Below the pieces are notes generated by a model. It ran no database searches and was not told the origin of the DNA. It saw only the letters and a list, made by a program, of their open reading frames with translations. 64,000 bases of DNA from Roseivirga sp. GTDB lineage: Bacteria > Bacteroidota > Bacteroidia > Cytophagales > Cyclobacteriaceae. The stretch covers positions 248,001 to 312,000 of the forward strand of contig JAAWWF010000003.1 in the NCBI GenBank assembly GCA_021404565.1, in the 5' to 3' direction. A program made the translations under genes and the position numbers. Positions 26,170-33,983 of this stretch are shown here, in pieces. Position 1 is the stretch's first letter. Every line of letters begins with the position of its first letter.

Positions 26170-27192
26170 TTAACTCTTTTTTTCTAGTTGGGTTACCCTT
26201 TCCATCAGTTTGGGCAAGTTTCTTAAAGCCACGGAAATGCGCAGAAAATCTCTGTGCTCTACCAGCGGACTACCAAAGAATATCTTTCCTTCTTCTTTGA
26301 TGGTTTTAGGTACTCCGGCCTGAGGGCCAATTATTGTTCGGTTGGCTAAGCTTAAATGCCCGGTTACCCCGGCCTGTCCGCCAATCTGACAGTTCTCGCC
26401 AATCCTGGCGGTACCTGAAATACCAGCCTGCGCTGCAATCACGGTATTCTTTCCAACTTCCACATTATGGGCAATCTGCACCAAGTTATCGAGCTTTACC
26501 CCTGAACGCACGATGGTTGAACCCATAGTTGCGCAATCGATTACGGTATTACCTCCTATATCAACGTGGTCTTCGATGATTACATTACCCGTTTGCGGAA
26601 TGGCTTTATAAGTGCCATCGTCCTGGGGAGCGAAACCAAAGCCACTGCTACCAATCACGACACCTGAATGTATCACACAGTTGCTTCCTATTTTGCAATT
26701 GGCGTAAATTTTTACCCCCGCATAAATGGTAGTGTTCTCACCTATTTCTACATTATCTCCAATTACGGAGTTAGGAAAAACCTGTGAACGGTTACCTATC
26801 TTCACATTGTCACCTAAATGGGAGAAAGCCCCCAGGTAAACGTCTTTACCTAATTGCGCTGTCTCACTTTGGTATGAAGGCTGCTCTATACCGGCCTTTA
26901 CCTTACGGGTCATTCGTTCGTGTTCTTCCAGCAATTTGGCAAAACTTGCATAGGCATTGTCTACTCTGATCAGGGCAGATGTAATAGATTTTTCCGCTGC
27001 GAAGTCTTTGTTGACAATGACAGCACTCGCCTTGGTAGTGTAGATGTATTCTGTGTATTTGGGGTTGGCCAGAAAAGCGATACTACCGGGAGTAGCCTCT
27101 TCAATTTTTTCAAGTCGGTTTATCCGCTGAGATCCATCCCCATCAACCGTACCATCCAGTAGTTGAGCTACCTGCTCGACAGTAAATTCCAT
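26170..27192 (-). CDS. lpxD: UDP-3-O-(3-hydroxyacyl)glucosamine N-acyltransferase
   Basis: LpxD adds the second hydroxyacyl chain to the glucosamine precursor of lipid A. The protein of 340 residues has an N-terminal uridine-binding domain (about 1-105) and a left-handed beta-helix with many hexapeptides. The catalytic histidine is in LVQIAHNVEVG, around residue 239. The C-terminal FFGSPLVEHRDFLRISVALRNLP is typical. It lies 18 bases after the HD-domain gene, so an operon HD-lpxD-lpxC/fabZ-lpxA-ABC is likely. Confidence 0.96.
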   Translation of the reverse strand: MEFTVEQVAQLLDGTVDGDGSQRINRLEKIEEATPGSIAFLANPKYTEYIYTTKASAVIVNKDFAAEKSITSALIRVDNAYASFAKLLEEHERMTRKVKAGIEQPSYQSETAQLGKDVYLGAFSHLGDNVKIGNRSQVFPNSVIGDNVEIGENTTIYAGVKIYANCKIGSNCVIHSGVVIGSSGFGFAPQDDGTYKAIPQTGNVIIEDHVDIGGNTVIDCATMGSTIVRSGVKLDNLVQIAHNVEVGKNTVIAAQAGISGTARIGENCQIGGQAGVTGHLSLANRTIIGPQAGVPKTIKEEGKIFFGSPLVEHRDFLRISVALRNLPKLMERVTQLEKKS

Positions 27193-27210
27193 GTAGTTAT
27201 TGTTGAGAAG

Positions 27211-28440
27211 TCACAAAGATATGTCTTTTGGCCAGCATCGATAATATTTGCGTACGATTTTGCTCATGGCCTTAATGTTCGGTAAATCGGCTGCTTTTAC
27301 TACATCCCGTACCTGTCCTGATTTTGATAAAATAAGGATTTCACGGTCTGAGGCCATGTAGGCATTGTTGGTAACCTTGCCATGGGAGAAGAAGTATTTA
27401 GCCTCATTGGCACTCAGGTTATAAGTCTTCATAACCGCTGCTTCAATGGCTTTGATTTCTGCCTTGTCAGGTGCTTCATTGGTCAGTCTGATTCGGAAGA
27501 GTTTGCGATTGAGCAGCATTTGGCAAAGGTTAGAAAGAATCTGGTCTTCATGATCTGCCCAGATTTTAATAGCTCCCCAGATATCGTAGTCATCTAATTT
27601 GGCAAAACTGTCGAGGATGCCGGGCTCTTCGGCAAAGTTTTCTATGCCTATTTCCCTGGATAGAAAGGTTTGAAGCGACTTACTGGCAAAAAGGGTGTCG
27701 CCTTTACGGCTAAGCTTTCTTGCTCGCTTGATGATATTAATAAGCATCTTTTCCGCACTTACGCTGGCCTTGTGCAGGTATACCTGCCAGTACATAAGCC
27801 TGCGGGCGCTTAAAAAATTCTCAATGCTGTAGATGCCTTTTTCCTCTACAACCAGCCGGTCGTCCTTTACATCCAGCATTTTGATGATACGATCGGCTCC
27901 GATAGTGCCTTCGGAAACCCCGGTGAAGAAGCTGTCTCGTTTCAGGTAGTCCAACCTGTCGATATCCAGCTGACTTGATACCAGCTCATTCAGAAATTTC
28001 TTTTCGTAGTGGCCATTGAAAATATCGAGGGCCATGCTCAATCTACCATTCATTTCCTTGTTCAGTCTGGAAATGATCATGCGCGAGAGGTGTTCGTGAG
28101 GGATATTCTGCAACAAACTATACTCCAGGGCATGTGAAAAAGGTCCATGGCCCACATCGTGGAGTAATATGGCGATCATAGCGGCATCAAATTCATTATC
28201 TGTGATTTCCACTCCCTTGGTTCTCAGATTTTCCAGGGTAATCGTCATCAGGTGCATGGCCCCAATGGCATGGTGGAAACGGGTGTGGTGAGCACCGGGA
28301 TAAACCAACTCTGTCAGACCCAGTTGTTTGATCCTGCGAAGGCGTTGAAAATAAGGGTGGTCGAGGACATCAAAGATCAGTTCACTTCTAATGGTTATAA
28401 AACCGTAAACCGGATCATTGATAATCTTTTTTTTGTTCAA
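27211..28440 (-). CDS. HD-domain phosphohydrolase
   Basis: The 409-residue protein has the HD-domain pattern in its N-terminal part: HTRFHHAIGAMHL (first histidine His56 area), ILLHDVGHGPFSHALE (HD at 94-95) and a later DRLDYLKRDSF, which provide metal ligands. It resembles dGTPase/YdhJ-like proteins of the HD superfamily. The C-terminal part is helical and of unknown role. It is the first gene of the lipid A transcription unit and is divergent from porX, with 50 bases between. Confidence 0.88.
   Translation of the reverse strand: MNKKKIINDPVYGFITIRSELIFDVLDHPYFQRLRRIKQLGLTELVYPGAHHTRFHHAIGAMHLMTITLENLRTKGVEITDNEFDAAMIAILLHDVGHGPFSHALEYSLLQNIPHEHLSRMIISRLNKEMNGRLSMALDIFNGHYEKKFLNELVSSQLDIDRLDYLKRDSFFTGVSEGTIGADRIIKMLDVKDDRLVVEEKGIYSIENFLSARRLMYWQVYLHKASVSAEKMLINIIKRARKLSRKGDTLFASKSLQTFLSREIGIENFAEEPGILDSFAKLDDYDIWGAIKIWADHEDQILSNLCQMLLNRKLFRIRLTNEAPDKAEIKAIEAAVMKTYNLSANEAKYFFSHGKVTNNAYMASDREILILSKSGQVRDVVKAADLPNIKAMSKIVRKYYRCWPKDISL
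27214..27221 (-). promoter_or_regulatory. candidate internal -7 box (TATCTTTG) upstream of lpxD
   Basis: On the minus strand TATCTTTG lies 22-29 bases before the lpxD ATG, inside the last codons and stop of the HD gene. It is an exact TAnnTTTG match, so lpxD may have its own promoter inside the operon. No -33 box is apparent. Confidence 0.38.
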
Positions 28441-28490
28441 AGTTTGTGCTTTTATTCTGTTAAATTCGGCTTTCTCCCGAATGTGAAGCT

Positions 28491-30050
28491 ATGCAAAGAT
28501 ATAACATTTTGTGGGCGGACGATGAGATTGATCTCCTGAAACCGCACATCCTTTTTCTCAACGATCGTGGCTATGATATTACTCCTGTTACCAGTGGGGC
28601 TGATGCCATTGAGGCTTGTGAGAAAACGCATTTTGATGTGGTGTTTCTGGACGAGAACATGCCCGGTATGACGGGGCTGGAAACCCTCAACTATATCAAA
28701 GGCAGCAGGCCTTCTCTGCCCGTAGTAATGATTACCAAGAGCGAGGAAGAGAGCATTATGGAAGAGGCGATCGGCTCGAAGATTGCCGATTACCTGATCA
28801 AACCGCTGAACCCCAGTCAGATACTGCTTTCGGTAAAGAAAATTCTGGATAACAGGAGGCTGGTGACTGAGCGGACCAATTCTCAGTATCAGCAGGACTT
28901 TCGCAATATCAGTATGGCTTTTGGTGATGATCTTGATCATCACGAATGGATTGAGATTTATAAGAAACTTGTGTTTTGGGAGCTCGAAATTGATAAGACA
29001 GAGGATAAGAGCATGTCTGAAATACTGGATATGCAAAAGTCTGAGGCCAACGCCAATTTTGCTGATTTCATTGTCAACAATTATGAAGACTGGCTGAACG
29101 ATCCGAATATCGAAAGGCCATTGCTGTCTCATAACCTGATGAAGACCAAGGTTTTTCCTCAATTGAGTGATGAGCCTCTTTTCTTTATCGTGATTGACAA
29201 CCTGCGCTATGATCAGTGGAAGATTCTTGCAGAAGATATTGCTCCCTACTTTAATGTGGAGGAAGAGGACGCCTATTACTCCATCCTTCCTACTACCACA
29301 GCTTATGCTCGTAATGCTATTTTTTCAGGAGAGCTTCCGCTGGAGATGTCTAAGAAACATCCTGATCTGTGGGTGTCGGATGCAGATGATGACGGAAAGA
29401 ACAATAATGAGGACAAGTTTATTGGGCGCCAGTTAAAGAAGCAGCGACTTGATATTCGATTTAGCTATAACAAAATTATCCATGCGCAGCAGGGCAAACA
29501 GCTGAATGATAACTTCAATAATCTGCTGAGGAATGACCTGAACGTCATCGTTTACAATTTTGTAGACATGCTTTCTCATGCCCGTACCGATATGCGCATG
29601 ATTCGCGAACTGGCTTCTGATGAATCGGCTTACCGGTCACTGACCAAATCATGGTTTCAACATTCTCCGCTCTTCGATCTACTCAGGCTGATCAGTGGCA
29701 AGAATGGTAAGGTGATCATCACTACAGATCATGGTACCTACAGGGTGAAGAAGCCATACAAGATAGTGGGTGATAAGAATGTAAATACCAATTTGCGCTA
29801 TAAGCATGGCAGAAACCTTGGGCACAAGGAAACGAGGGATGTCTATACCGTGCATGAGCCGGAGCTGCTTCATTTGCCAAAGGCCAATATTTCTACCTCC
29901 TATGTTTTCGCTTGTGAGGATACTTTCTTTGCTTACCCGAATAACTATAACCACTACGTAAACCACTATAAGGATACTTTTCAGCATGGTGGCATCTCAC
30001 TGGAGGAGGTAATTATTCCGATAATTTCATTAAATTCGAAGAGGAGCTAA
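28491..30050 (+). CDS. porX: PorX-type response regulator with PglZ-like phosphodiesterase domain
   Basis: PorX regulates the type IX secretion system in Bacteroidota. The 519-residue protein has an N-terminal receiver domain with acidic Asp10/Asp11, the phosphoacceptor Asp54 in VFLDENMPG, Thr82 and Lys104 (LIKPLNP). A helical linker and a large C-terminal domain follow with TTTAYARNAIFSG and ITTDHGTYRV, the metal-binding PglZ/alkaline-phosphatase superfamily motifs. It is divergent from the HD gene and overlaps tsaE by one base. Its presence implies type IX secretion, although no secretion gene is in the window. Confidence 0.93.
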   Translation: MQRYNILWADDEIDLLKPHILFLNDRGYDITPVTSGADAIEACEKTHFDVVFLDENMPGMTGLETLNYIKGSRPSLPVVMITKSEEESIMEEAIGSKIADYLIKPLNPSQILLSVKKILDNRRLVTERTNSQYQQDFRNISMAFGDDLDHHEWIEIYKKLVFWELEIDKTEDKSMSEILDMQKSEANANFADFIVNNYEDWLNDPNIERPLLSHNLMKTKVFPQLSDEPLFFIVIDNLRYDQWKILAEDIAPYFNVEEEDAYYSILPTTTAYARNAIFSGELPLEMSKKHPDLWVSDADDDGKNNNEDKFIGRQLKKQRLDIRFSYNKIIHAQQGKQLNDNFNNLLRNDLNVIVYNFVDMLSHARTDMRMIRELASDESAYRSLTKSWFQHSPLFDLLRLISGKNGKVIITTDHGTYRVKKPYKIVGDKNVNTNLRYKHGRNLGHKETRDVYTVHEPELLHLPKANISTSYVFACEDTFFAYPNNYNHYVNHYKDTFQHGGISLEEVIIPIISLNSKRS

Positions 30051-30484
30051 TGAGTGCTGAGGTTGTCATTCTTTCAAAGGGGCCTGACGATCTGGACGAA
30101 GCAGTGAAGGCGATCATAGAGGTGGGTAAAGCTACCAATATCTGGCTTTTTATGGGACAGATGGGAGCAGGCAAAACCACCCTCATCAAAGCTATTTGTG
30201 GAACTTTACAGGTGTTGGACGAGGTGAACAGTCCTACTTTTTCCATTGTAAACGAGTACCTGACGGTAACAGATGATACGCTATATCATTTTGACTTTTA
30301 CAGGCTCGAAAATGAGGAGGAAGCTTATAATATTGGGATTGAAGAGTATTTCTATTCAGGAAACACCTGCATGTTAGAATGGCCTGAAAGGGTAGAGGGT
30401 TTACTCCCTGATAATTTTTTAAGAATTGACATCACAGAGAATACGGATCAATCCAGAACAATCAAACTGACCATGTATGGGTGA
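30050..30484 (+). CDS. tsaE: tRNA threonylcarbamoyladenosine biosynthesis ATPase TsaE
   Basis: The 144-residue protein belongs to the TsaE family, the ATPase that drives turnover of the TsaBD complex in t6A tRNA modification. Walker A reads GQMGAGKTT; SPTFSIVNEY and YHFDFYRLENEEEAYNIG are the family signatures, and LEWPERV follows. The ATG overlaps the porX stop (TAATG) and the stop overlaps the ald start by 8 bases, so porX, tsaE and ald are translationally coupled. Confidence 0.95.
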   Translation: MSAEVVILSKGPDDLDEAVKAIIEVGKATNIWLFMGQMGAGKTTLIKAICGTLQVLDEVNSPTFSIVNEYLTVTDDTLYHFDFYRLENEEEAYNIGIEEYFYSGNTCMLEWPERVEGLLPDNFLRIDITENTDQSRTIKLTMYG

Positions 30485-31703
30485 GGGAAAGAAATCAGGT
30501 TTTGCAGAACTGGCCAAGGAGGGAAGCCTCTATCCCCAGGAGAAATTGCTGAAGGTAAAATCAGGAAATAAATCGCTGCGGGTGGCTATCCCCACAGAAA
30601 CAGCCTACCAGGAAAACCGGGTAGCGCTGACACCATCGGCTGCGGGCATCATGGTAGCCAATGGACTGGAGGTATGTCTTGAACAGGGGGCTGGTAAGCA
30701 TTCTTTCTTCAACGATGATGAATACAGCGAGGTAGGTACACAGATTCTCTATTCCCATAAAGAAATATTCGAGGCTGATATGATACTGAAGGTGGAACCG
30801 CCCACCCTTGAAGAGATAGGAATGATGAAGCCGGGTAGCACCCTTATTTCTGCCTTACAAATGGGAGACTCCACAGCCGGTTATTTTGAAGCCCTGAATA
30901 AAAAGAAAATTACGGCCATTGCTTTTGAAATGATAGAAGACAAGGCCAGAGGTTTACCCATTGTGAATGCCATGAGCGAACTGGCCGGGAGCCTGGCCAT
31001 ACCCATTGCTGCAGAGCATATGAGTAGCGTAAACGGGGGTAAAGGCATAATACTGGGGGGTATTACGGGAGTACCTCCGACCAGAGTTATCATTTTGGGG
31101 GCAGGTACGGTGGCTGAATATGCTGCGCGTGCTGCCTTAGGGCTTGGAGCTGAAGTACGTATCTTCGATAATGAGGTATATAAGCTTCGCAGAATCAGGC
31201 ATAAGCTGAGCAATCAGGTGTTTACTTCCGTAATTGACTCAGGTACGCTAGGACAGTCCTTGCAATCAGCCGATGTTGTGATTGGGGCTTTAAGACCCGA
31301 GAAGGGCAGAGCTCGCTGCGTAGTTACAGAAGAAATGGTCGCCAGTATGAAGTCGGGTGCGGTAATACTGGATGTGTCGATTGACCAGGGAGGCTGTATT
31401 GAAACCTCAGAGATTACCACACATGCCAAGCCGACTTTTCGAAAGTATGATGTGATTCACTATTGCGTGCCCAATATCGCTTCGCGGGCAGCACGCACCG
31501 CCACTACGGCATTGAGTAACATCATGACACCTATTATACTTAAAGTAGGCGAAGCCGGGGGGATTGATGAGATGATCTACCAGTATCCCTGGTTCAATCA
31601 TGGAGTTTATGCTTACAAGGGAAGCACCACCAACCTTAATATCTCCAAGAAGTTCAACCTGCCCTATAAGGATTTAAGTTTGTTGCTGGCTGCGAGGTTT
31701 TGA
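30477..31703 (+). CDS. ald: alanine dehydrogenase family protein
   Basis: The 408-residue protein matches the alanine dehydrogenase/PNT family: VAIPTETAYQENRVALTP is the N-terminal signature, VILGAGTVAEYAAR the NAD-binding loop (residues about 203-216) and SIDQGGCIETS the conserved nicotinamide-binding segment. It is longer than the usual 370 residues because of a 35-residue N-terminal extension, typical for the Bacteroidota form. It interconverts alanine and pyruvate with ammonia and NADH. It is coupled to tsaE. Confidence 0.92.
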   Translation: MGEGKKSGFAELAKEGSLYPQEKLLKVKSGNKSLRVAIPTETAYQENRVALTPSAAGIMVANGLEVCLEQGAGKHSFFNDDEYSEVGTQILYSHKEIFEADMILKVEPPTLEEIGMMKPGSTLISALQMGDSTAGYFEALNKKKITAIAFEMIEDKARGLPIVNAMSELAGSLAIPIAAEHMSSVNGGKGIILGGITGVPPTRVIILGAGTVAEYAARAALGLGAEVRIFDNEVYKLRRIRHKLSNQVFTSVIDSGTLGQSLQSADVVIGALRPEKGRARCVVTEEMVASMKSGAVILDVSIDQGGCIETSEITTHAKPTFRKYDVIHYCVPNIASRAARTATTALSNIMTPIILKVGEAGGIDEMIYQYPWFNHGVYAYKGSTTNLNISKKFNLPYKDLSLLLAARF

Positions 31704-31706
31704 GCT

Positions 31707-32264
31707 GTGTATAAGCTTCAGGTACAATACCGGGTGCTGTTAATTCTCCTTATTCTTTTAATGGGATGCTCCGGGTCATCAACAGAAGATAAGCTGGAGT
31801 CGATCAGCCTTTCAATGGGCCCCCACAATGCCAGGCATATTCAATGGACAAAAACGGAGGTTCGGTACCTTGATGACTCAAAGCGTGATGCAGATAATGC
31901 TGATGCAACATTTTATACACGCGTATTCAAGTTCGATATGGATCGGTTTAGGAGTGTCTCGGATAGTATTTTGTCCACGAAATTAATAGAGAGGGGAGAG
32001 GAAGGTTCAGGCGGAATTCACGGGCCATGGGTTTGTCTGGAATTACATTATAAGAATGGAGAAGTGAAAAAGTGGCAAAGAGCTTACCCCGGTTCTACCG
32101 ATTTTTCAATGCTTGATAGCTTGCTGGATTTCAGCGGAGTTTTGCTAAGAAAGGAGAGTAGGTATTTTGAAATCAATACGGCCGAATGCGGAAGAGCACC
32201 GACTCCTATCTATATAAAAAGCCCTTTAGAAATTAAGGTACCAACGGACTCCACCGGTTATTAG
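31707..32264 (+). CDS. lipoprotein of unknown function
   Basis: This 185-residue protein starts at a GTG three bases after the ald stop; no nearby ATG gives an intact signal. The N-terminus VLLILLILLMGC SG is a lipoprotein signal with the lipobox cysteine. The soluble part includes HARHIQWTKTEVRYL-type strands and an HGPWVCLELHYKNGEVKKW block, but no domain is recognised. It is likely co-transcribed with porX, tsaE and ald. The GTG start is the only support for this frame at the 5' end. Confidence 0.7.
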   Translation: MYKLQVQYRVLLILLILLMGCSGSSTEDKLESISLSMGPHNARHIQWTKTEVRYLDDSKRDADNADATFYTRVFKFDMDRFRSVSDSILSTKLIERGEEGSGGIHGPWVCLELHYKNGEVKKWQRAYPGSTDFSMLDSLLDFSGVLLRKESRYFEINTAECGRAPTPIYIKSPLEIKVPTDSTGY

Positions 32265-32340
32265 TTCTCAAAATCTATTAGTCAAACCTGGATACACAGT
32301 ATGAGCAACTACCGGGTTTCTCAAAGAATCGACAAGCACC

Positions 32341-32348
32341 TATCTTTA
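32341..32348 (+). promoter_or_regulatory. candidate -7 box variant (TATCTTTA) of the glycosylase gene
   Basis: TATCTTTA differs from the TAnnTTTG consensus in the last base and is only 4 bases from the ATG at 32353, so initiation would be nearly leaderless. Tentative. Confidence 0.25.
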
Positions 32349-32352
32349 CCGC

Positions 32353-33255
32353 ATGGCTGACATAACCATCCCCAAACCCTTAAACTTCTCTTTCAAAGAA
32401 TGCCTCTGGTTTCTTGATCGAAACTACGATGACTGCCTTTATAAAGTGACAGACACTTCTGTGATCAAACCATTGCTGATTGATGGTCAAAAGGTGATTT
32501 TTGAGTTAAGAGAGAATGCGGAAGGGATGGCCGTTGAGCTCCTTTATAATGAATCAGGTGGAAATCATGCAGATACCATCACTGCCTATATACATGACTG
32601 GCTGGATTTGGAAAGAGACCTTTCCGGGTTCTATCAATTACTCGCTCAGCACAATGCTTTTGGCTATATGCCGGATGAGTTTGCCGGTTTGCGCCTGATC
32701 GGGATCCCGGATGTTTTCGAAGCTATTTGCTGGTGTATTATCGGGCAGCAGATCAACCTCACTTTTGCTTATAAACTCAAGCGCAGCATGGTTGAGAAGT
32801 ATGGAGAATCCATCGAGCTTGATGGAGAGGTGCATCATTTCTTCCCCAAGCCGGAAGTGCTGGCAGAGGCCACCATGGAAGATTTGAAAAACCTGCAGTT
32901 TTCCAGACAAAAGGCAGATTATGTGATCCATGTGGCTAAGCTGATCAGCACGGGAGAATTCTCCAAACAGGAGCTACAGGCTTTACCCGATCGGGAGGCA
33001 CAGTTGAAACGATTGATTTCTGTTCGCGGTATTGGGGAGTGGACGGCCAATTATGTGCTGATGAAAACACTGAAGGACATGAACTGCATTACCATCGGTG
33101 ATACAGGGCTCAACAGCGCCCTGGATGCCCATGGGCTGGTGAAGAATAAAAAGGATAAGGCTGAAGTAAGGGCTTTCTTTGATGATTTTGAGGGTTGGAA
33201 GAGTTATCTGGTGATCTATTTGTGGAGGTCTTTGGCAAGTCCTGATGTTAAGTAG
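32353..33255 (+). CDS. AlkA-like DNA-3-methyladenine glycosylase
   Basis: The 300-residue protein shows the HhH-GPD superfamily fold in its second half: IPDVFEAICWCIIGQQINL, RGIGEWTANYVLMKTL (the helix-hairpin-helix, near residue 224) and ITIGDTGLNSALDAHG, where the aspartate near residue 247 is the likely catalytic residue. The N-terminal part resembles the AlkA beta-domain. It excises alkylated bases. It lies 5 kb upstream of further alkylation-repair genes, although on the opposite strand and separated by a permease and repeats. Confidence 0.9.
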   Translation: MADITIPKPLNFSFKECLWFLDRNYDDCLYKVTDTSVIKPLLIDGQKVIFELRENAEGMAVELLYNESGGNHADTITAYIHDWLDLERDLSGFYQLLAQHNAFGYMPDEFAGLRLIGIPDVFEAICWCIIGQQINLTFAYKLKRSMVEKYGESIELDGEVHHFFPKPEVLAEATMEDLKNLQFSRQKADYVIHVAKLISTGEFSKQELQALPDREAQLKRLISVRGIGEWTANYVLMKTLKDMNCITIGDTGLNSALDAHGLVKNKKDKAEVRAFFDDFEGWKSYLVIYLWRSLASPDVK

Positions 33256-33261
33256 TCTGAC

Positions 33262-33329
33262 CCAGTCGTTCGTATGCTGCGAGTAACGATTTTAGTTTGT
33301 CACTCGGTAAAACTGAATGACTGTTTGAG
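33262..33329 (+). repeat. dispersed ~70-bp repeat, copy A
   Basis: Starts CCAGTCGTTCG and ends GAATGACTGTTTGAG. It aligns over its whole length with copies B and C, with a three-base gap in the middle. The right half (CACTCGG...GACTG) is shared almost exactly with copy B. Confidence 0.85.
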
Positions 33330-33346
33330 ATGCCTGACACTTCTTG

Positions 33347-33378
33347 TTACTTTTCTTTGCCTGCACAAAGAAAAGTAA
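33347..33378. repeat. 13-bp perfect inverted repeat
   Basis: TTACTTTTCTTTG and its exact complement CAAAGAAAAGTAA flank a six-base loop (CCTGCA). A similar, shorter stem begins the related element at 48383. It marks the left end of the fold-back element. Confidence 0.85.
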
Positions 33379-33428
33379 ACAACCTGCCGGCCGTACTTAG
33401 GCACTAAGGCAGGCGGGAAGAAATGCTA

Positions 33429-33589
33429 CCACGGTCAAAGTCACACTTCCGCGCTAAACCCACAGGCCGACCCGGCAGTAAAATGGCTGTTTTCCTTTGG
33501 CATTAACTTATTGCAATCCTTGCCATTTTAAAGGCCTGCCTTCCCGCATCCCTCTGTGTGACCACGCTGACCGTGGACGCCCTCCCTCC
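33429..33589. repeat. fold-back element body
   Basis: CCACGGTCAAAGTCACAC at 33429-33446 pairs imperfectly with GTGTGACCACG...CCGTGG at 33556-33576, giving a long stem with about 110 bases between. The element ends in CCCTCCCTCC at 33580-33589, a string that also terminates the related elements near 48520 and 55490. Confidence 0.6.
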
Positions 33590-33620
33590 TGGATGGAAAA
33601 ACGTGTGATTAGATACCATG

Positions 33621-33691
33621 CCAGTCGCTCGCGTGTCGTGAGTGACCATCTTAGGTGCTTGTCACTCGGTGAAACTGAATGACTGTTTGAG
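33621..33691 (+). repeat. dispersed ~70-bp repeat, copy B
   Basis: Starts CCAGTCGCTCG and ends GACTGTTTGAG. It differs from copy A mainly by substitutions in the left half and by three additional bases (GGT) in the middle. Confidence 0.85.
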
Positions 33692-33830
33692 AGCAATAAA
33701 GACTGTTTTCCTATTCTGAGCTGTGCGAAGAATCTCTTTCTCTAATGAAGTTTTGTTTGGCTGAGTAATTTGTGAGATGCTTCCTGCGTCAGCATGAAAA
33801 AAAGAGGAAGTGTTGTGAGTGATGACAGAT

Positions 33831-33898
33831 CCAGTCGCTCGCATACTGCTAGTGACGGTTTTAGGTGTTTGTCACTCGGCAGAGCCGAGCGACTGATT
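33831..33898 (+). repeat. dispersed ~70-bp repeat, copy C, with terminal inverted repeats
   Basis: The left end CAGTCGCTCG is the exact complement of the right end CGAGCGACTG, a 10-bp terminal inverted repeat. The right half contains a CTCGGC/GCCGAG hairpin. Copies A and B have the same plan with a decayed right end. Confidence 0.88.
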
Positions 33899-33983
33899 AA
33901 GGAGTTCTTGCGAATTATATGATCAGTTGAGAATTGCAGATTGAAATGTGAATTTTTGATCTTTAGAAAAGAATCATAGGGTC

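Larger units (their letters stand above)
33256..33983. other. 728-base repeat-rich intergenic region
   Basis: The region contains three copies of a ~70-bp dispersed repeat (33262-33329, 33621-33691, 33831-33898) and a fold-back block (33347-33589). Short open frames here (for example 33497-33682) follow repeat sequence and show no homology to known proteins, so I call no gene. The promoter of the permease gene at 33984 must lie at the end of the region. Confidence 0.75.

Noticed and set aside
33497-33682. Short open frame inside the repeat region
   Set aside because: It runs through the fold-back and the dispersed repeat; no homology or codon pattern supports a gene.
33256-33983. CRISPR array
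   Set aside because: The copies are separated by unequal distances and are imperfect, with terminal inverted repeats, unlike CRISPR repeats and spacers.
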